64,000 nt of DNA from Xanthostigma xanthostigma (GCA_963575645.1 OY754475.1:5208001-5272000), one strand, 5' to 3'. Positions 32,263 through 43,096 are shown, counted from the first letter of the stretch. The notes: generated by a model not told the origin, from the letters alone. Made by a program: numbers and translations.

Positions 32263-32399
32263 AAAGAATATTCATGTTACAAACTCACGTTAATAAATAT
32301 GTTGCATAAAATAGTATTAATTGTTAGAATACTAAATTTTAAGGTATTAAAATTTCAAAATGCCTCAATGTTTTTTTTTGCAAAAAAAATTTCGCAAAG

Positions 32400-32735
32400 T
32401 TAAAAATTCTAAGCTTGACTAGGCTCCACTACCAGGTCTTCGATTTTGTGTTCTGACATTACAAAAGAAGTATTTGACGCTGCCTCAATATCTACCCAAA
32501 AATCTTTGATAACTCTTCTTCCATGATATCTGTATTATTAAATTGGACAGTGACACCTTGTTGGTACTTGATATTTCAACTCGTCCCAATAATAATGCAT
32601 CGTCTCTGCAAATACGACCATTCCTTCTGCAGACATACAAGTACAATAATATGTTATGTGTGGCATTTGTCCCAGCATCTTCATGTCCCATCATCCCATC
32701 AAATGACGTTGTAAACAACTACATTATTTTATTTA
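32400..32735 (-). pseudogene. Coding-like block of unknown family (decayed)
   Basis: One minus-strand frame gives GMVVFAETMHYYWDELKYQ, then two stops in tandem (TAATAA), then HGRRVIKDFWVDIEAASNT and SFVMSEHKIEDLVVEPSQA before a stop near 32408. The composition looks like a real protein, but I recognise no family. An overlapping frame (RNGRICRDDALLLGRVEISS) is also open, so the reading frame is uncertain. It may be the residue of a transposase or a host exon. Confidence 0.3.
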
Positions 32736-32738
32736 CAG

Positions 32739-32835
32739 CATGTGAGCCAGCCAGTGTGAAAATTGCATACGACAGCGGTCCAGAAACGACGGTTCCCGTT
32801 CTATATCGTCTCACCTTAATATGCAACTGCAATTG
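32739..32835 (+). CDS. Candidate internal exon, cysteine-containing secreted-type peptide
   Basis: A polypyrimidine-like tract and acceptor TTTATTTACAG end at 32738, and the donor GTGAGT starts at 32836. Between them is an open 97-bp frame (two bases, 31 codons, two bases) encoding CEPASVKIAYDSGPETTVPV then LYRLTLICNCN. The C-E-P...C-x-C spacing recalls the last strands of cystine-knot factors, but I cannot name a family and no neighbouring exon was found. Intron phases would be 1 upstream and 2 downstream. It could be a chance match inside the coding-like block on the other strand. Confidence 0.3.
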
Positions 32836-33055
32836 GTGAGTCAAAACATACATCATTTTTTTAGTTTATACTTAGCTGTCAAAGGTGGCACACATACAAT
32901 TATTACGTTATTATCGTCTCATCTAATATACAACACATTTCGATGATTTATTTATTTTTTTCAATAATTTTTTAACCGTTAACTGTTTTGATATATAGTC
33001 CACATAAAATATGTAGTTGCGGATACTTCAATTACTGACAAAGATAAAGTACCTA

Positions 33056-33210
33056 CAGTGTAAACTCTATATAGCGAACTTCTCTATTGAACGAAAAACT
33101 TCTTAAAACGTAGAAATCAATAAGGTTTGTTTGGTTTACATTGTTACCGATATATTAAAACCCTTGTATAGCGCAACAACCACTCTCAATAGCGAAACAA
33201 TAGGTCATTA
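33056..33210 (+). mobile_element. Pogo/Tigger-like MITE, partial copy
   Basis: After TA, CAGTGTAAACTCTATATAGC and AACTTCTTAAAACG match the left end of 36408-36855. The right part is lost at the Helitron insertion beginning at 33211. Confidence 0.65.
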
Positions 33211-33562
33211 TCTATAGATACTAATATATAAAGCTGAAGAGTTTGTTTGTTTGGTTGGTTGAACGCGCTAATCTCAGGAACTACAGGTTCCAATTGAAAT
33301 TTTTTTTGTTGGATAGCCCATTTATCCAGGAAGACTATAGGATATATAATATCACGCCACGACCAATAAGAGCGAAGCATCAATGAAAAATGTTGCAAAA
33401 TATAACTCAAAATGTGTCCGTTCGACAAAAACTTTTGAACGGTAACTCCGATCATCATGAAATTTGGATCAACATTCATTTCGGTAAACGAAGATGAACG
33501 TACGTGTACCTACTCATGTCCCTCCTCCCCATTAGATCTTTGAAACCGGGGAGTACTGCTAG
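33211..33562 (+). mobile_element. Complete non-autonomous Helitron, (GTTT)n family
   Basis: Starts TCTATAGATACTAATATATA with (GTTT)n and AACGCGCTAATCTCAGGAAC, ends GAAACCGGGGAGTACTG and CTAG (33559-33562), followed by T. At 352 bp it is the compact form, without the tRNA-Lys cargo of the copies at 12.6 and 19.5 kb. Confidence 0.8.
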
Positions 33563-34614
33563 TTTATTATATTTATTGTATCAATTGCCTTTCAATAACA
33601 TTAATATAATAATTAAATTCATTAAGTGTTTATAACAAAATGAAGAGGCGGATCCACAACAGTTTTAAGACGGAATAAAAATTAACAGAAGTATTTTTTT
33701 AATTCTCAATAAAGTCTCGTGTATAGGCAGTAAAAGTAGGAACTTTTTGGTGACCGCTGGTTTATACAATATAAAAGGACATGCGCTCGAGACGTACACA
33801 ATATGTCCAGTGGCATTAAAGTCTAGAATCGTCCCATCAGTATCTTACAACGACCAGGCAAAATTTTAAAGACATTCCTAAGATGCGAAATTTGTCTTAT
33901 CAGGCATTTTTTTGAAATATATCTTCTTTTCGGCACGGCGAGATAAAATTCTTTCTTGAGATTCAAAATGTAACTTACACTTACACCGCGTACCTACTAT
34001 AAAAACCGGCTGTAGAACATTAAGCTAAGGCGGCTGCAATACGATTTATGATATTTCAAGTTAAGATTCAAATTTTTTTGGGGGGGGGGGAATTTATGGC
34101 CTCACTTAATTAAATCATCTCGACAGAAAAAATTCATGAATTCTGGGATGACTTCTAGATTCAACTTATAAAAATTTATGCGATAAATTTTGGCCAGTTG
34201 GTGTAGTAGTCAGCTCTTCGTTGTCAGAGAAATAGCTTGGTTTTGGTTTGCACACTCGTGTGTGTATAGAGGGGAACAAAAAGACTGCTAATAGAGCTTT
34301 CGAGAGAGCTTTTACCAGCAAGTTACACACACACACACACAACTGTACAAATAGTGAAACCCAATTCATGATCCAATAACAAAAGACAACGATATTAGAG
34401 CTTAACGTTAGACTCGGACACAAAATGGACTCTAGACAAAGGAAGTTAGCTTGTTTGAATGTATAGAAAAAAGTTTTGATCGTTTTGGCTTACTGTTATT
34501 TTTTTTGTCGGTATAATTCGAAAGATGCATTGTTGGCGAGTTCTGAATATTCAAAAATTTTCTATTTTTCATTTTAATTCATAGCTTTTGAGGTTAGATT
34601 TACGAAAATCTATA
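33563..34614. other. No gene seen (33563-34614)
   Basis: A poly-G run near 34080 and an (AC)n microsatellite near 34326. No coding or repeat element supported. Confidence 0.4.
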
Positions 34615-34956
34615 TCTATACTAATATATAAAGCTGAAGAGTTTGTTTGTTTGTTTAAACGCGCTAATCTCAGGAACTACTGATTCAAATTGAAATTTTT
34701 TTTGTTGTTGGATAGCCCATTTATCGAGGAAGGCTATAGGCTATATAATATCACGCTACGACCATTAGGAGCGGAGCATTAATGAAAAATGTTGGAAAAT
34801 GTATCTCAAAAATAAGCTTCTATTCAAGTGAAATGCACTTACTAAATATACTCATATTAGCGTTGTGAGTAAACAACCCCGGCTGGCATTTAAATTTATT
34901 TTAATTTTATTTAATTAATTACAAAAAAAATTTATTAGTTAAAAAAAGTATAAATA

Positions 34957-35550
34957 GGGGAGGGAGGGGGAATGGCGCTCACTGGGTAATAGCGCTCACC
35001 TCTGTAACTCTGTCAAAAAGGAACGTAGCAACACGTCACGTCGCGTGAAGCGCGAGGGGAGGGGGCCTCTAATAGACAGCGATGCAATCGGACAGTCAGC
35101 TCGCGTCATGCGACCGTGAAAAGCGTTTGTTTGTTTGCGGCCGCGCTGATCTAATTTTTAATTAGGTGCTGAACAAGTTAAGTTGCTGGGCTCGCTATAC
35201 TATGGACTCAGTGTTGCAGATTTGCGTAAACTTGTTTATAAATTTGCTGAGCGCAACAATATCAAAAACAATTATGATCAAAGCAGTAAAACAGCCGGAT
35301 TGGATTGGGGACACTACTTTATGAGACCCTGAGCGGCATTACCCAAAGTCAGGGGCAATGCCGCTCAAATATGTTTTTTTAATAATGTTTTCCTACTACT
35401 AGTAGGTGAAAGATATATGCTTTTGTTGTTAAATTGTTGATTACTCAATAAGTAAAGACTTTGTTACTCTTCTTAATTTTGATTTATAATAAATAATTTA
35501 AAAAATACACCATGTTTTCCTTAAGTGAACGCCATTCCCCCGTCCTACCC
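34957..35550 (+). mobile_element. Pogo-like non-autonomous transposon with TA target duplication
   Basis: TIRs GGGGAGGGAGGGGGAATGGC and GCCATTCCCCCGTCCTACCC (about 28 bp, imperfect) are flanked by TA on both sides (34955-34956 and 35551-35552). Inside are an exon-like piece of CENP-B-type transposase (35165-35332) and an inverted pair AGCGGCATT..AATGCCGCT. TA duplication plus pogo-type coding remnant support a Tc1/mariner superfamily, pogo-branch assignment. Confidence 0.8.
35165..35332 (+). pseudogene. Pogo/Tigger-type transposase fragment (CENP-B HTH region)
   Basis: The open frame encodes GAEQVKLLGSLYYGLSVADL then RKLVYKFAERNNIKNNYDQ and SSKTAGLDWGHYFM before a stop. The spacing L..LVYKFAERNNI.NNYD....AG.DW matches the second DNA-binding HTH of pogo/jerky-type transposases, in which a W-containing stretch and a FLKRHP-like motif follow; here the frame stops at the equivalent point. 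It is preceded by an acceptor-like TTTTTAATTAG. The DDE domain has been deleted, so it is not functional as a transposase. Confidence 0.75.
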
Positions 35551-35711
35551 TACTGCTTTTTATCGACAAAAACTTTTGAACGGTAACTCCGATCATCATG
35601 AAATTTGGACACAACATTCATCTCGGTAAACTAAGATGAATGTGTCTACTCATGTTCCTCCCTTCCCCATTCGTTCTTTTGCACCCGGATGAAACCGGAT
35701 GGGACCGCTAG

Positions 35712-36407
35712 TAACTAATAATGTTTGTTTTACTGGTAAAGCTTGTAGATAAACAAAATAAGTGGGAAATAAATACAATTTTCGACTAATTTTCAGACAA
35801 AATTAATTAAAATTGCATTGAAGAATATAATCAGACGTCAATCAAAGATTTTAAAATAAATGTTAATTTATAGTAATAGTGTGTGGCCAAAATTAAAAAA
35901 ACGCGCAATTTTAAAACAAAAGCGTGAAACATTAAATTTTGTTTAAACTTTCGTAATAATATTTCTAAAAAAAAAACGACAAATGAACGACGGCGGAACA
36001 GTTGAAAGGTCGTAGAGCTTTTAGCAGATATACATAAATTAATCTAACACGTCGGGCAGTAGATAATAAGCCCGCGATAGTATAACTTCATTTATATGTA
36101 ATGTTCGGCTCATTTTGAGCATAAAAACAACATAAATAAAACATTACTGTGCAAAAGCACTTCGCGCGGTTAACCACAAGTTAATTATATCCACCCCAAC
36201 GCCTTCGCTCTAACGGGCTGTGTCATTTATTGAATCACTAGCCTGCTATGATCTCCGGCGCTCTAGATATTTGCGGTCTCTATATATTTAATCCGCTGCA
36301 GTGAACAGAATATGGTCACGTTGAATTATTTTAAGACACACTGCAAAATATATTTTCTTTTATTTATAGATTCGGTGCGGCTATTATAATGATCTAATTG
36401 ACTAGTA
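35712..36407. other. No gene; scrap of 40/62-kb foldback family at 35785-35855
   Basis: TTTTCGACTAATTTTCAGAC and ATATAATCAGACGTCAATCA are a degraded end of the foldback family. The rest is featureless AT-rich sequence. Confidence 0.45.
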
Positions 36408-36855
36408 CAGTGTAAACTCTGTTTAACGTCACTCTATATAACGACAAACTCCTTAAAACGGCGAAATTACTTAACTCTAGTTGGTTTACCTTGTTGCTCA
36501 TACAATGATACACTCTAAATAGCGACACACTCACTTTAAATAACGACGACAATACGTCTTCATTAAGCAATAAACAGTACTTGTTTGTTATTTTGTTGCA
36601 TTGTTGTCGGCATCATGTGTATCGAAGATTCTTAGAAAATCGTTCTTTTGTTTGTTGGGATTATCTTTTATATGTTTAGCTAAGCTGCTTAATCGATAAG
36701 TTATCATATTCTTAGTTGCCCACAAACTTGCAAACTGTGAATATGGCGTATTGACGAAAATATGAATGGATTATTTCTTCTCTTCGTTTAAATACAACTC
36801 TCAATAACACCACAAAGTGCGCAGTCCCTTGAGTGTCGCTATATAGAGTTTAAAC
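36408..36855. mobile_element. Pogo/Tigger-like MITE with TA flanks
   Basis: Left end CAGTGTAAACTCTGTTTAAC and right end GAGTGTCGCTATATAGAGTT-TAAACG are inverted repeats with subterminal TATAACGAC/GTCGCTATA. Flanking TA lies at 36406-36407 and 36856-36857. The 448-bp interior has no transposase. A truncated sister copy is at 33056. Confidence 0.75.
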
Positions 36856-37056
36856 GTATATATTATTAAAAAATAATAAATAAAATTTATCAAAAGTAGT
36901 GGTCGCCAGTAACCTAAGTTCGATAATAATTCATTAAATTTTTCAATTTGAACGTAATTGAGGTTATTTAATAACTTCTAACTTAAAAAATTAATGAATT
37001 ACGGTGCATGTCGTGCTGGTTTATGTTTGACAAGTATGCGCGATTTTTAGTACTAA

Positions 37057-37394
37057 CTAGCGGCCCGGTCCGGTTTCAGCCGGGTGCAAAATTGTTCTGG
37101 AAATAAATATTATATGGACCTTCCCATCTAAACAGCAGAACTATCAGAGTATATTGTTTTGATGTTTCTCTAAAGATTTGGCCAGCTTTAGCCATGTAAG
37201 CGTACGAATTTACAAAAAACCATCATAGTTCAGCCATTTTGGAGAAAATATTTACAAATTATATACAGAAACCTTCCTCGATTATCGCTCTTTCTATTAG
37301 TGAAAACCGGTTGAAAATCCATTCGGTAGTTTTTCAGTTTATCGCGTTCAGACAGACAAACAGACGCGGCGGAGGGATTTGTTTTATATAAAGA
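37057..37394 (-). mobile_element. Non-autonomous Helitron (sister of 4816)
   Basis: The minus strand starts near TCTCTTTATATAAAACAAAT and ends CACCCGGCTGAAACCGGACC, GGGCCG and CTAG (complement at 37057-37060). Shared blocks with 4816-5118 include GCCATGTAAGCGTACGAA and TTATCGCTCTTTCTATTAG. TC start and hairpin-CTAG end are intact. Confidence 0.75.
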
Positions 37395-38742
37395 GAGAAA
37401 TAATAAATTCTGTATTGTATTTTATGTATCGTCTATATTTGTAAATTAGATATTTTGAATTTATAATACCGTTGCCCTGGCTACATATACCTATAATTCC
37501 ATTGTACCAAAATTGTATCAAAATAATATAATTTTTTCCATATAGAGTAACCCCGACGTATTAAAAAAACCGGTACACAAAAGAGATACAAATAAAATCA
37601 TTTTATCTCAATTAAAAAAGGAGTAATTTAATGAACACTTTGTTATAAAAAAATCGCCCCTTTTTAAAAGAGTAGGCTGTAAACAGAACAGAGGCAGTTT
37701 TAATATCGACATATATAAAGCAAGTGACGTGTTGTGAAATATTAACTTCTATTTGTATGGAAAGAGACGTATATATGCCGGCTCGTAGTGTTTAGAAAGA
37801 GATAAGTGCATGTCCGAACAAATGATTGTCGGTGCGTATAGAAAGAAACGAAACATATTATGGAGGTAACATAAAACATTTCAGATGTAATAGTATAAAA
37901 TCACCTCTCCAATTTTACCCGTGATTTAAGAGTATTAAATATACAAACGTACTTTAAATTTTGCTTTGAAATCACCTTCCCAGAGTATGAGTGTGGATCG
38001 TGCTTTGTGTATAGATTTTTACGTCTTCATTAATCGAGTCCGTTGTCCAATGCCGTCTTGCACCAGTTCTCAAGTTGTAATTTGAAAACTGGTGACAGTA
38101 TCAATTGCAGGATTAAAAATATCAAATTAAGCTGCTCTCCTTTTCTACTTTCTTATTTGACTCCAATCTATTCATACCACAACAAGAAAAATTATGTTTG
38201 TTAATGAAATCAAGTGGTAAGAGTGGTATCATTGATTAAAAATAATAATGGTGGTGAATTTTAGATAACCTCAAAAATAATTCAAGGCCACGTGCTGAAC
38301 ATAACATTGAAAAATAATAATTGTGATAAAAGAAATTGTTATAATCTATTATGAATCAAAATAAACTTGGGAAAACTTAAAAGTTGTACTGATATTTTGT
38401 TACTTTTAATAAAAAATAAACAGTTTTATTAGCGGATGTACATTTCGGGAGCTATGCTCTCATCTTCAGCAAACACTAAACTAAGTTACTAAACAAAAAT
38501 CTTAATATAACAATTACATATTTGTATAGTTACTTTTAGTTTGTTACTTTTTTACCCATTTCAATTCAGATGGTAATACTCTAGACTTTGTCGAAAAAGG
38601 ATCCTATCTAAAAGTATTGAGTGTCAACTCGCTGGTTCCGCTCCCAAAAAAAAACAAAACTGTTTCTGACACAATTTCGGGTCCCCGCTAGTCAATTCAG
38701 CATATAATTTGGGGGGGGGGGTCTTCGCTCTACTCTATGCTG
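37395..38742. other. No gene; possible decayed hammerhead-like motif at 38427-38470
   Basis: Mostly unique AT-rich DNA. The minus strand at 38427-38470 reads GCTGAAGATGA, GAGC-ATA-GCTC and CCGAAATGTAC, vaguely like the foldback motifs but with poor register. A poly-G run lies near 38711. Confidence 0.35.
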
Positions 38743-39120
38743 TCTAAACATAAATCAGTGAAATTTCACTAATTACAAGTGCATATTCACTATTTGTCAA
38801 TGCTAGAATCGTACCACGCAGAATTGGTGAATACTCACAATATGAATTAGTGAATATAAAAATTCACAAGTTATATAAGTGGATATAAAAATTCACTAAT
38901 TATATAAGTGACCATTAAATTTCACCTGACTGAATTTTATTCCGGAAGTAAATCAGAAGTCACTATTTTAAATAGTCACATTTTCGCTATTTCTGTTTTA
39001 GAGAGTAAATTTATTAGAGAAAATTCACTAATTTGTTGTAAAAATCATTGATTATATCAAGTGAATACGGTTGCACTTACACAATTAGTGAAAATTTAAC
39101 TAATTCATGCTTAGAGAGTG
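38743..39120. mobile_element. MITE with repeated TTCACTAAT / ATTAGTGAA motifs
   Basis: Ends CTAAACATAAATCAGTGAAA and TTTAACTAATTCATGCTTAG are imperfect inverted repeats. The interior carries about ten copies, in both orientations, of TTCACTAAT or ATTAGTGAA and near variants (for example 38763, 38845, 38900, 39024, 39086). Such arrays often represent transposase or replication-protein binding sites. No coding frame. Confidence 0.55.
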
Positions 39121-39931
39121 TTGAGTTTAATTTTTTATGACATCGTGGCTAAAATGAAATATTTCGACTACAATTATGCTGGATTTTTTTTTACATTCGA
39201 GAGGGTAACTTTTATATAAAAGGGAGGTTGTATTTAATAGAGATGCTAGAGTGAGTGAGATATATATATGTATAGGACTTGTGTGATATCAGTGTTGGTT
39301 CTTGTATAAACCACCCTTAAACCACCCCTAATAGCTCTGCAGTCGCTCATGTAAACATTTGATGTCATCTCTTTACATAAATTTCTTATATATTTTTGGT
39401 CTAACTTACATACATATAAATCCTTAATAGCATGAATAAAAGTAGGCCATGATCATTACTGGTCGTGATTCAATATTATTGATGACGTACTGTTGCGCTG
39501 GTCGAACGGACAAGAAATTATCTGTTAATAAATTGAAAATGTATATATAAAAAGGTAAATAACAAATGAAAGATTAGTGTTTTATGAGATGCTTCATTGT
39601 TGGGTTTTTGATACGTTTTTGTCAGATATTTTTTTCTCTGTCTAGTACGTTGGTTGATGAATGAATTGAACAAGTGAATGACGATATAAAAGGTGTGATA
39701 TTTTCTCCATTAGCTGGATTGCAATTTTCGTCCGGTTTAAGATTGAAATATTTCACTCTGGAAATATTTTTTTTGTGTAGTCTCAAATTTTTTAGTGTTC
39801 AACAATATTTTATGATTGGTTTCCATTTGAGAGTGATTATTTTTTTTTATGTAAACTCAACTGTTTTTTATGTTGATTTATCTCGAATATTTTCCAATTT
39901 GACTCGACGAATAAATCGTAGTTATATTTCT
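39121..39931. other. No gene seen (39121-39931)
   Basis: AT-rich. The 90-codon frame at 39674-39946 lacks any recognisable motif and runs into the target duplication of the next element. Confidence 0.4.
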
Positions 39932-39947
39932 TTTATTATTGTCTAAT

Positions 39948-40320
39948 TCAAATCTTTGAGTAACGTCTGATTAGAACTCTTCAATAAATGAAATTATAAC
40001 CAATTTTTCAGACAATATATTAACAAAATATATAATTAATACATTAACGTTTCGATCCGGATTGGACCGTTTTCAGAACTAATCTAAAAAATATAAAAAC
40101 ATAATTTATTAATTAATGTTTGTAATTATTTTTTCAATATTTCGATATTCATTAATAATTTTAAAGGAATTTTATAAAAAGCGAATTAGAAATTAAATAG
40201 TAATTATTTTTTATATTTTTTAGATCAGTTCTGAAGAAGGTCCAAATCCGGATCGAAACCTTAATGTATTAATTATATATTTTGTTAATATATTGTATGA
40301 AAAATTGGTCGATAATTTCA
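39948..40320. mobile_element. Foldback retroelement-like insertion with 16-bp TSD
   Basis: Arms run from AATCTTTGAGTAACGTCTGA (39951) inward and from GGTCGATAATTTCA (to 40320) inward, and include GTTTCGATCC..CTTCTTCAG-type inverted motifs. The flanking direct repeat TTTATTATTGTCTAAT (39932-39947 and 40321-40336) is exact over 16 bp. The left arm is about 40 bp longer at its outer end than the right. Same family as 61932-62347, with fragments at 15609, 29065, 35785, 54869 and 62855. Confidence 0.75.
40226..40270 (+). ncRNA. Hammerhead-ribozyme-like motif (damaged)
   Basis: CTGAAGA (40231-40237), one extra A, stem II GGTCC/GGATC with loop AAATCC, then GAAAC followed by CTT instead of GTH. The altered cleavage triplet suggests this copy is inactive. 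The mirrored copy on the minus strand near 40045-40085 has CTGAAAA, also damaged. Confidence 0.35.
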
Positions 40321-40479
40321 TTTATTATTGTCTAATCCCTAAAACTTTTGACAACGAAAGAAATACTTTGAAAATGAAAATTTTGTTGCGCCATTCTGAA
40401 AAAACTACGACGCCTTGGGGGATAAATTTCTTTTTAAAAATATTATTCATTGAAGCATTAATAGAAACTTTTTGATTTA

Positions 40480-40660
40480 TATTTTATAAAACAAATTAAG
40501 CTATAACAACTTGTCGTACCTTAATAATAGATAGGCGATATCTTTCGTTAAGAAGTAGGCTTTTAAACGCAATGAAAGAATTTTTGAAATCGATTCAGCA
40601 GGTCCTGAGTTTGTCCGCCGTCAGCAAACAAACAAGATACGCCTCTTTATAATATTATGG
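40480..40660 (-). mobile_element. Helitron-like 5' fragment
   Basis: The minus strand begins ATAATATTATAAAGAGGCGT, then TTGTTTGTTTGCTG, then AATCGATTTCAAAAATTC. This is a TC-type Helitron head with a (GTTT)-like stretch. The 3' CTAG end is not found. Confidence 0.45.
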
Positions 40661-40955
40661 TCTTTACTACCAACAGATATAGTTATAACGTGAACAGCAT
40701 CTGCTCTGTATGTATTTGATTGGGTTGGTTAACTGTGTTAATTTTCTAGCGACCAATCAGATGCGGATCACGCAGTTTAAGTGAGATGACTATAGATTAA
40801 AAAAAAATCAAATTTCGGTTTTGGGCATGGAACTAGTTCCATGGTTTTTGTAGTAGGGTTGCGTTACTCATTTCTGAACCGATTCAGAGTTCCGACTCAG
40901 ACAGAAGAATCGTTGTTTCTGATCCGACGGCTCAATGGATCAATTAATTCATTCA
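40661..40955. other. No gene seen (40661-40955)
   Basis: The last 100 bp (CATTTCTGAACCGATTCAGA...) lead into the tandem array and may be its degenerate edge. Confidence 0.4.
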
Positions 40956-41510
40956 TTCAATGACACTTCTGTAGCAAAGTCAGAACAGCTCAACAGTGTT
41001 CTGATGAATCAGTTCTTACTTTGTTGCATCTTTCTCACTGTAGCCTCGGATCCAGTACAGCATTGTAATGTGTTTCTGTTTTGGGTAGTAGGCAGGCGGT
41101 ATATGTGATTGTATACGGAATACAAATGCAAATCGCTCAAAAGATTAACTTAGTGAAATATTTAACACATTCAATGACACTTCTGTAGCAGAATCAGAAC
41201 GGCTCAACAGTGTTCTGATGAACCCGTTCTTACTTTGTTGCATCTTTACTCCCTGTAGTCTCGGATCCGTGCATTGTAATGTGTTTGTGTTTTGGGTAGT
41301 AGGCAGGCGGTATATGTGATTGTACGGAATACAAATGCAAATCGCTCAAAAGATTAACTCAGTGAAATATTTAACACAGTCAATGACACTTCTGTAGCAG
41401 AATCAGAACAGCTCAACAGTGTTCTGATGAACCCGTTCTTACTTTGTTGCGTCTCGGATCCGTGCATTGTACTGTGTATCTGTTTTGGGTAGTATTACGT
41501 GATTGTACGG
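40956..41510. repeat. Tandem array, about 210-bp unit, 2.6 copies
   Basis: TCAATGACACTTCTGTAGCA starts units at 40956, 41171 and 41380 (periods 215 and 209). Units share CTCAACAGTGTTCTGATGAA, TCGGATCC and GTTTTGGGTAGTAGGCAGG. Similarity is high, with small indels. It looks like a short satellite-type array or an internal duplication of a transposon. Confidence 0.9.
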
Positions 41511-42702
41511 GATACAGGGCACTGAAAAGATCGTTGTAGACCCTGCTAAAGGAATAGTATTCCAAGCAGATTATGTCACGAGCGCGAATAAATAGCAAGC
41601 GGTGTTTCATAATAAACTGAACTGAAAACAGAACACTATCGCCTGTTTGTTGCTCTGCTGATTTCTTTGGGGAAATTAAAAGTTTTGATTACACTGAAAT
41701 AACAAGCGTTGCGTTCACAAACTTATTTGAATATCACAGCAATACTATAATAATAATTATAATAATATTGTCAAGGGCTTTCCTTTCAGTTGTTTATTTC
41801 GTATCGTGTTTTGTTTTGGTAACTCCATATTTTGTAGCCGCAAGGCGAAATCGCTCAAAACAATACCTTTTAGTCGTTTTTGCTCAGAATTTGTTTTCAT
41901 TATTTTTCTGTACTGTTTGGGGGCGATCAATCCGAAACACTCTGTATAATAAACAAAATCATGAGCCGTCGTGGGACGCTTGGCAGATGTTTAACATATA
42001 CCTATAGTCCAGGAGGCAGTGATTTTTTTTGTACTTATTTTCCCAGTCGGCGAATATGAAATAGTTTGTTCGGATGGTGACACAAAATGATAATTTGTGA
42101 GTCTGGCTAAAATTTTGGGATGGGTTCACTAGATAAAAAATAGGCAAGTCCACTTATTTTCCCAGTCATAAATATTTGACATTGATTCAAGTGAATTATT
42201 TTATTAATGGAAATTACAGTCTAGCACATCCCAAGTGGAGGAAAGTCAGTCTGGCTGAAATTTTGCGGACGCAAAAATTTGACCGATTTTTGAAATCCGT
42301 AACCATTATTTTCCCATGCTTGAAATTTAATGTACCATTTGATACTATCATAAACTATAATCAAAAGTAAGTCTGGCTGATTTACGAAATTGGCAAGGAA
42401 GTCGAAAGCGGTGGCGTAGAGGGGCCATAAGAGAGGGCGATCCCGGTTCCGTCATGGCATGGTTTTGCTGCCGAACGCGCCAATAGAAGTTTCACATAAA
42501 AAAGTTCGTTTCTATTGCATTTTTTTTTTATTAGTGAATATACTTTTAGAAAAATACAAGTTTTTTTTATCTGAATGATAAAGTGAGAGCCATATGTAGA
42601 TATTACATATTTCGATATGTTATACTTTACTATCATAATGTCAGGGCTGTACAAATATGTACTATCAATTGAGTGAATCGCTAAAAATAATCAACACTAA
42701 TA
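41511..42702. other. No gene; short repeated phrases at 42030-42380
   Basis: TTATTTTCCCAGTC (42036, 42156), GTCTGGCTGAAATTTTG-like (42100, 42250) and GTCTGGCTGATTTACG (42371) recur with a spacing of about 120-150 bp, consistent with a decayed tandem repeat. No coding sequence is supported. Confidence 0.4.
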
Positions 42703-43096
42703 TACAGGCTGACCGGTAATTGCTCGTATTTCTCTCGAGGGAAGTAACTATGACTAATTTGAAATGATTTAACTTTATTACTGTGGAGAATTTTTATTTT
42801 ATTTTATTTTTTTGTTGTAAGTTTTAACGCACAACATAAAATCTCACAGTAAACGTGGTTTTTTGCTTTAGGAAGGTTGGCCAATTAGTAATGGAAAAAT
42901 TCAGGCAAAAAAGTGAGAATATTTTTTTTTTAATTTTTATCTTGCAAAATTCGGATTTTCGTAAAAAGAAAATCGAAATATATTTTCTTGAAAATGACGC
43001 ATTTCCGACCCCCAAGTGATAGAGGTTAAATCATTCCAAATTAGCCATAGTTTCTTCTCTCGAGAGGAATACGAGCAATTACCGGTCATGCTCTGT
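42703..43096. mobile_element. TIR MITE, about 390 bp
   Basis: ACAGGCTGACCGGTAATTGC followed by TCGTATTTCTCTCGAGGGAA matches, inverted, TTCTCTCGAGAGGAATACGA and GCAATTACCGGTCATGCTCTGT. TIRs are about 65 bp with some mismatches. TA is present at both borders. There is a T-rich centre and no coding capacity. Probably Tc1/mariner-like, uncertain. Confidence 0.75.

Larger units (their letters stand above)
34615..35711 (+). mobile_element. Helitron (GTTT)n family with a nested pogo element
   Basis: Head TCTATACTAATATATAAAGC with (GTTT)n at 34615; tail GCACCCGGATGAAACCGGAT, GGGACCG and CTAG (35708-35711). Part of the AT-rich cargo is present (TTAATTTTATTTAATTAATT), but the tRNA-like part is missing or eroded (GAGTAAACAACCCCGGCTGG near 34876). 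The cargo is interrupted by a pogo-like element at 34957-35550, so the Helitron is older than that insertion. Confidence 0.8.

Noticed and set aside
38427-38470. Additional hammerhead-like motif (CTGAAGA...CGAAATGTA)
   Set aside because: Stem II is out of register with the core, stem I is absent and no foldback or TSD surrounds it.
40956-41510. CRISPR-like or satellite array
   Set aside because: Only about 2.6 units of 210 bp with no spacer pattern; kept as a tandem repeat, not CRISPR.
41768-42007. 79-codon plus-strand frame with a hydrophobic start
   Set aside because: Signal-peptide-like start is the only support; no homology recognised and composition fits AT-rich chance frames.
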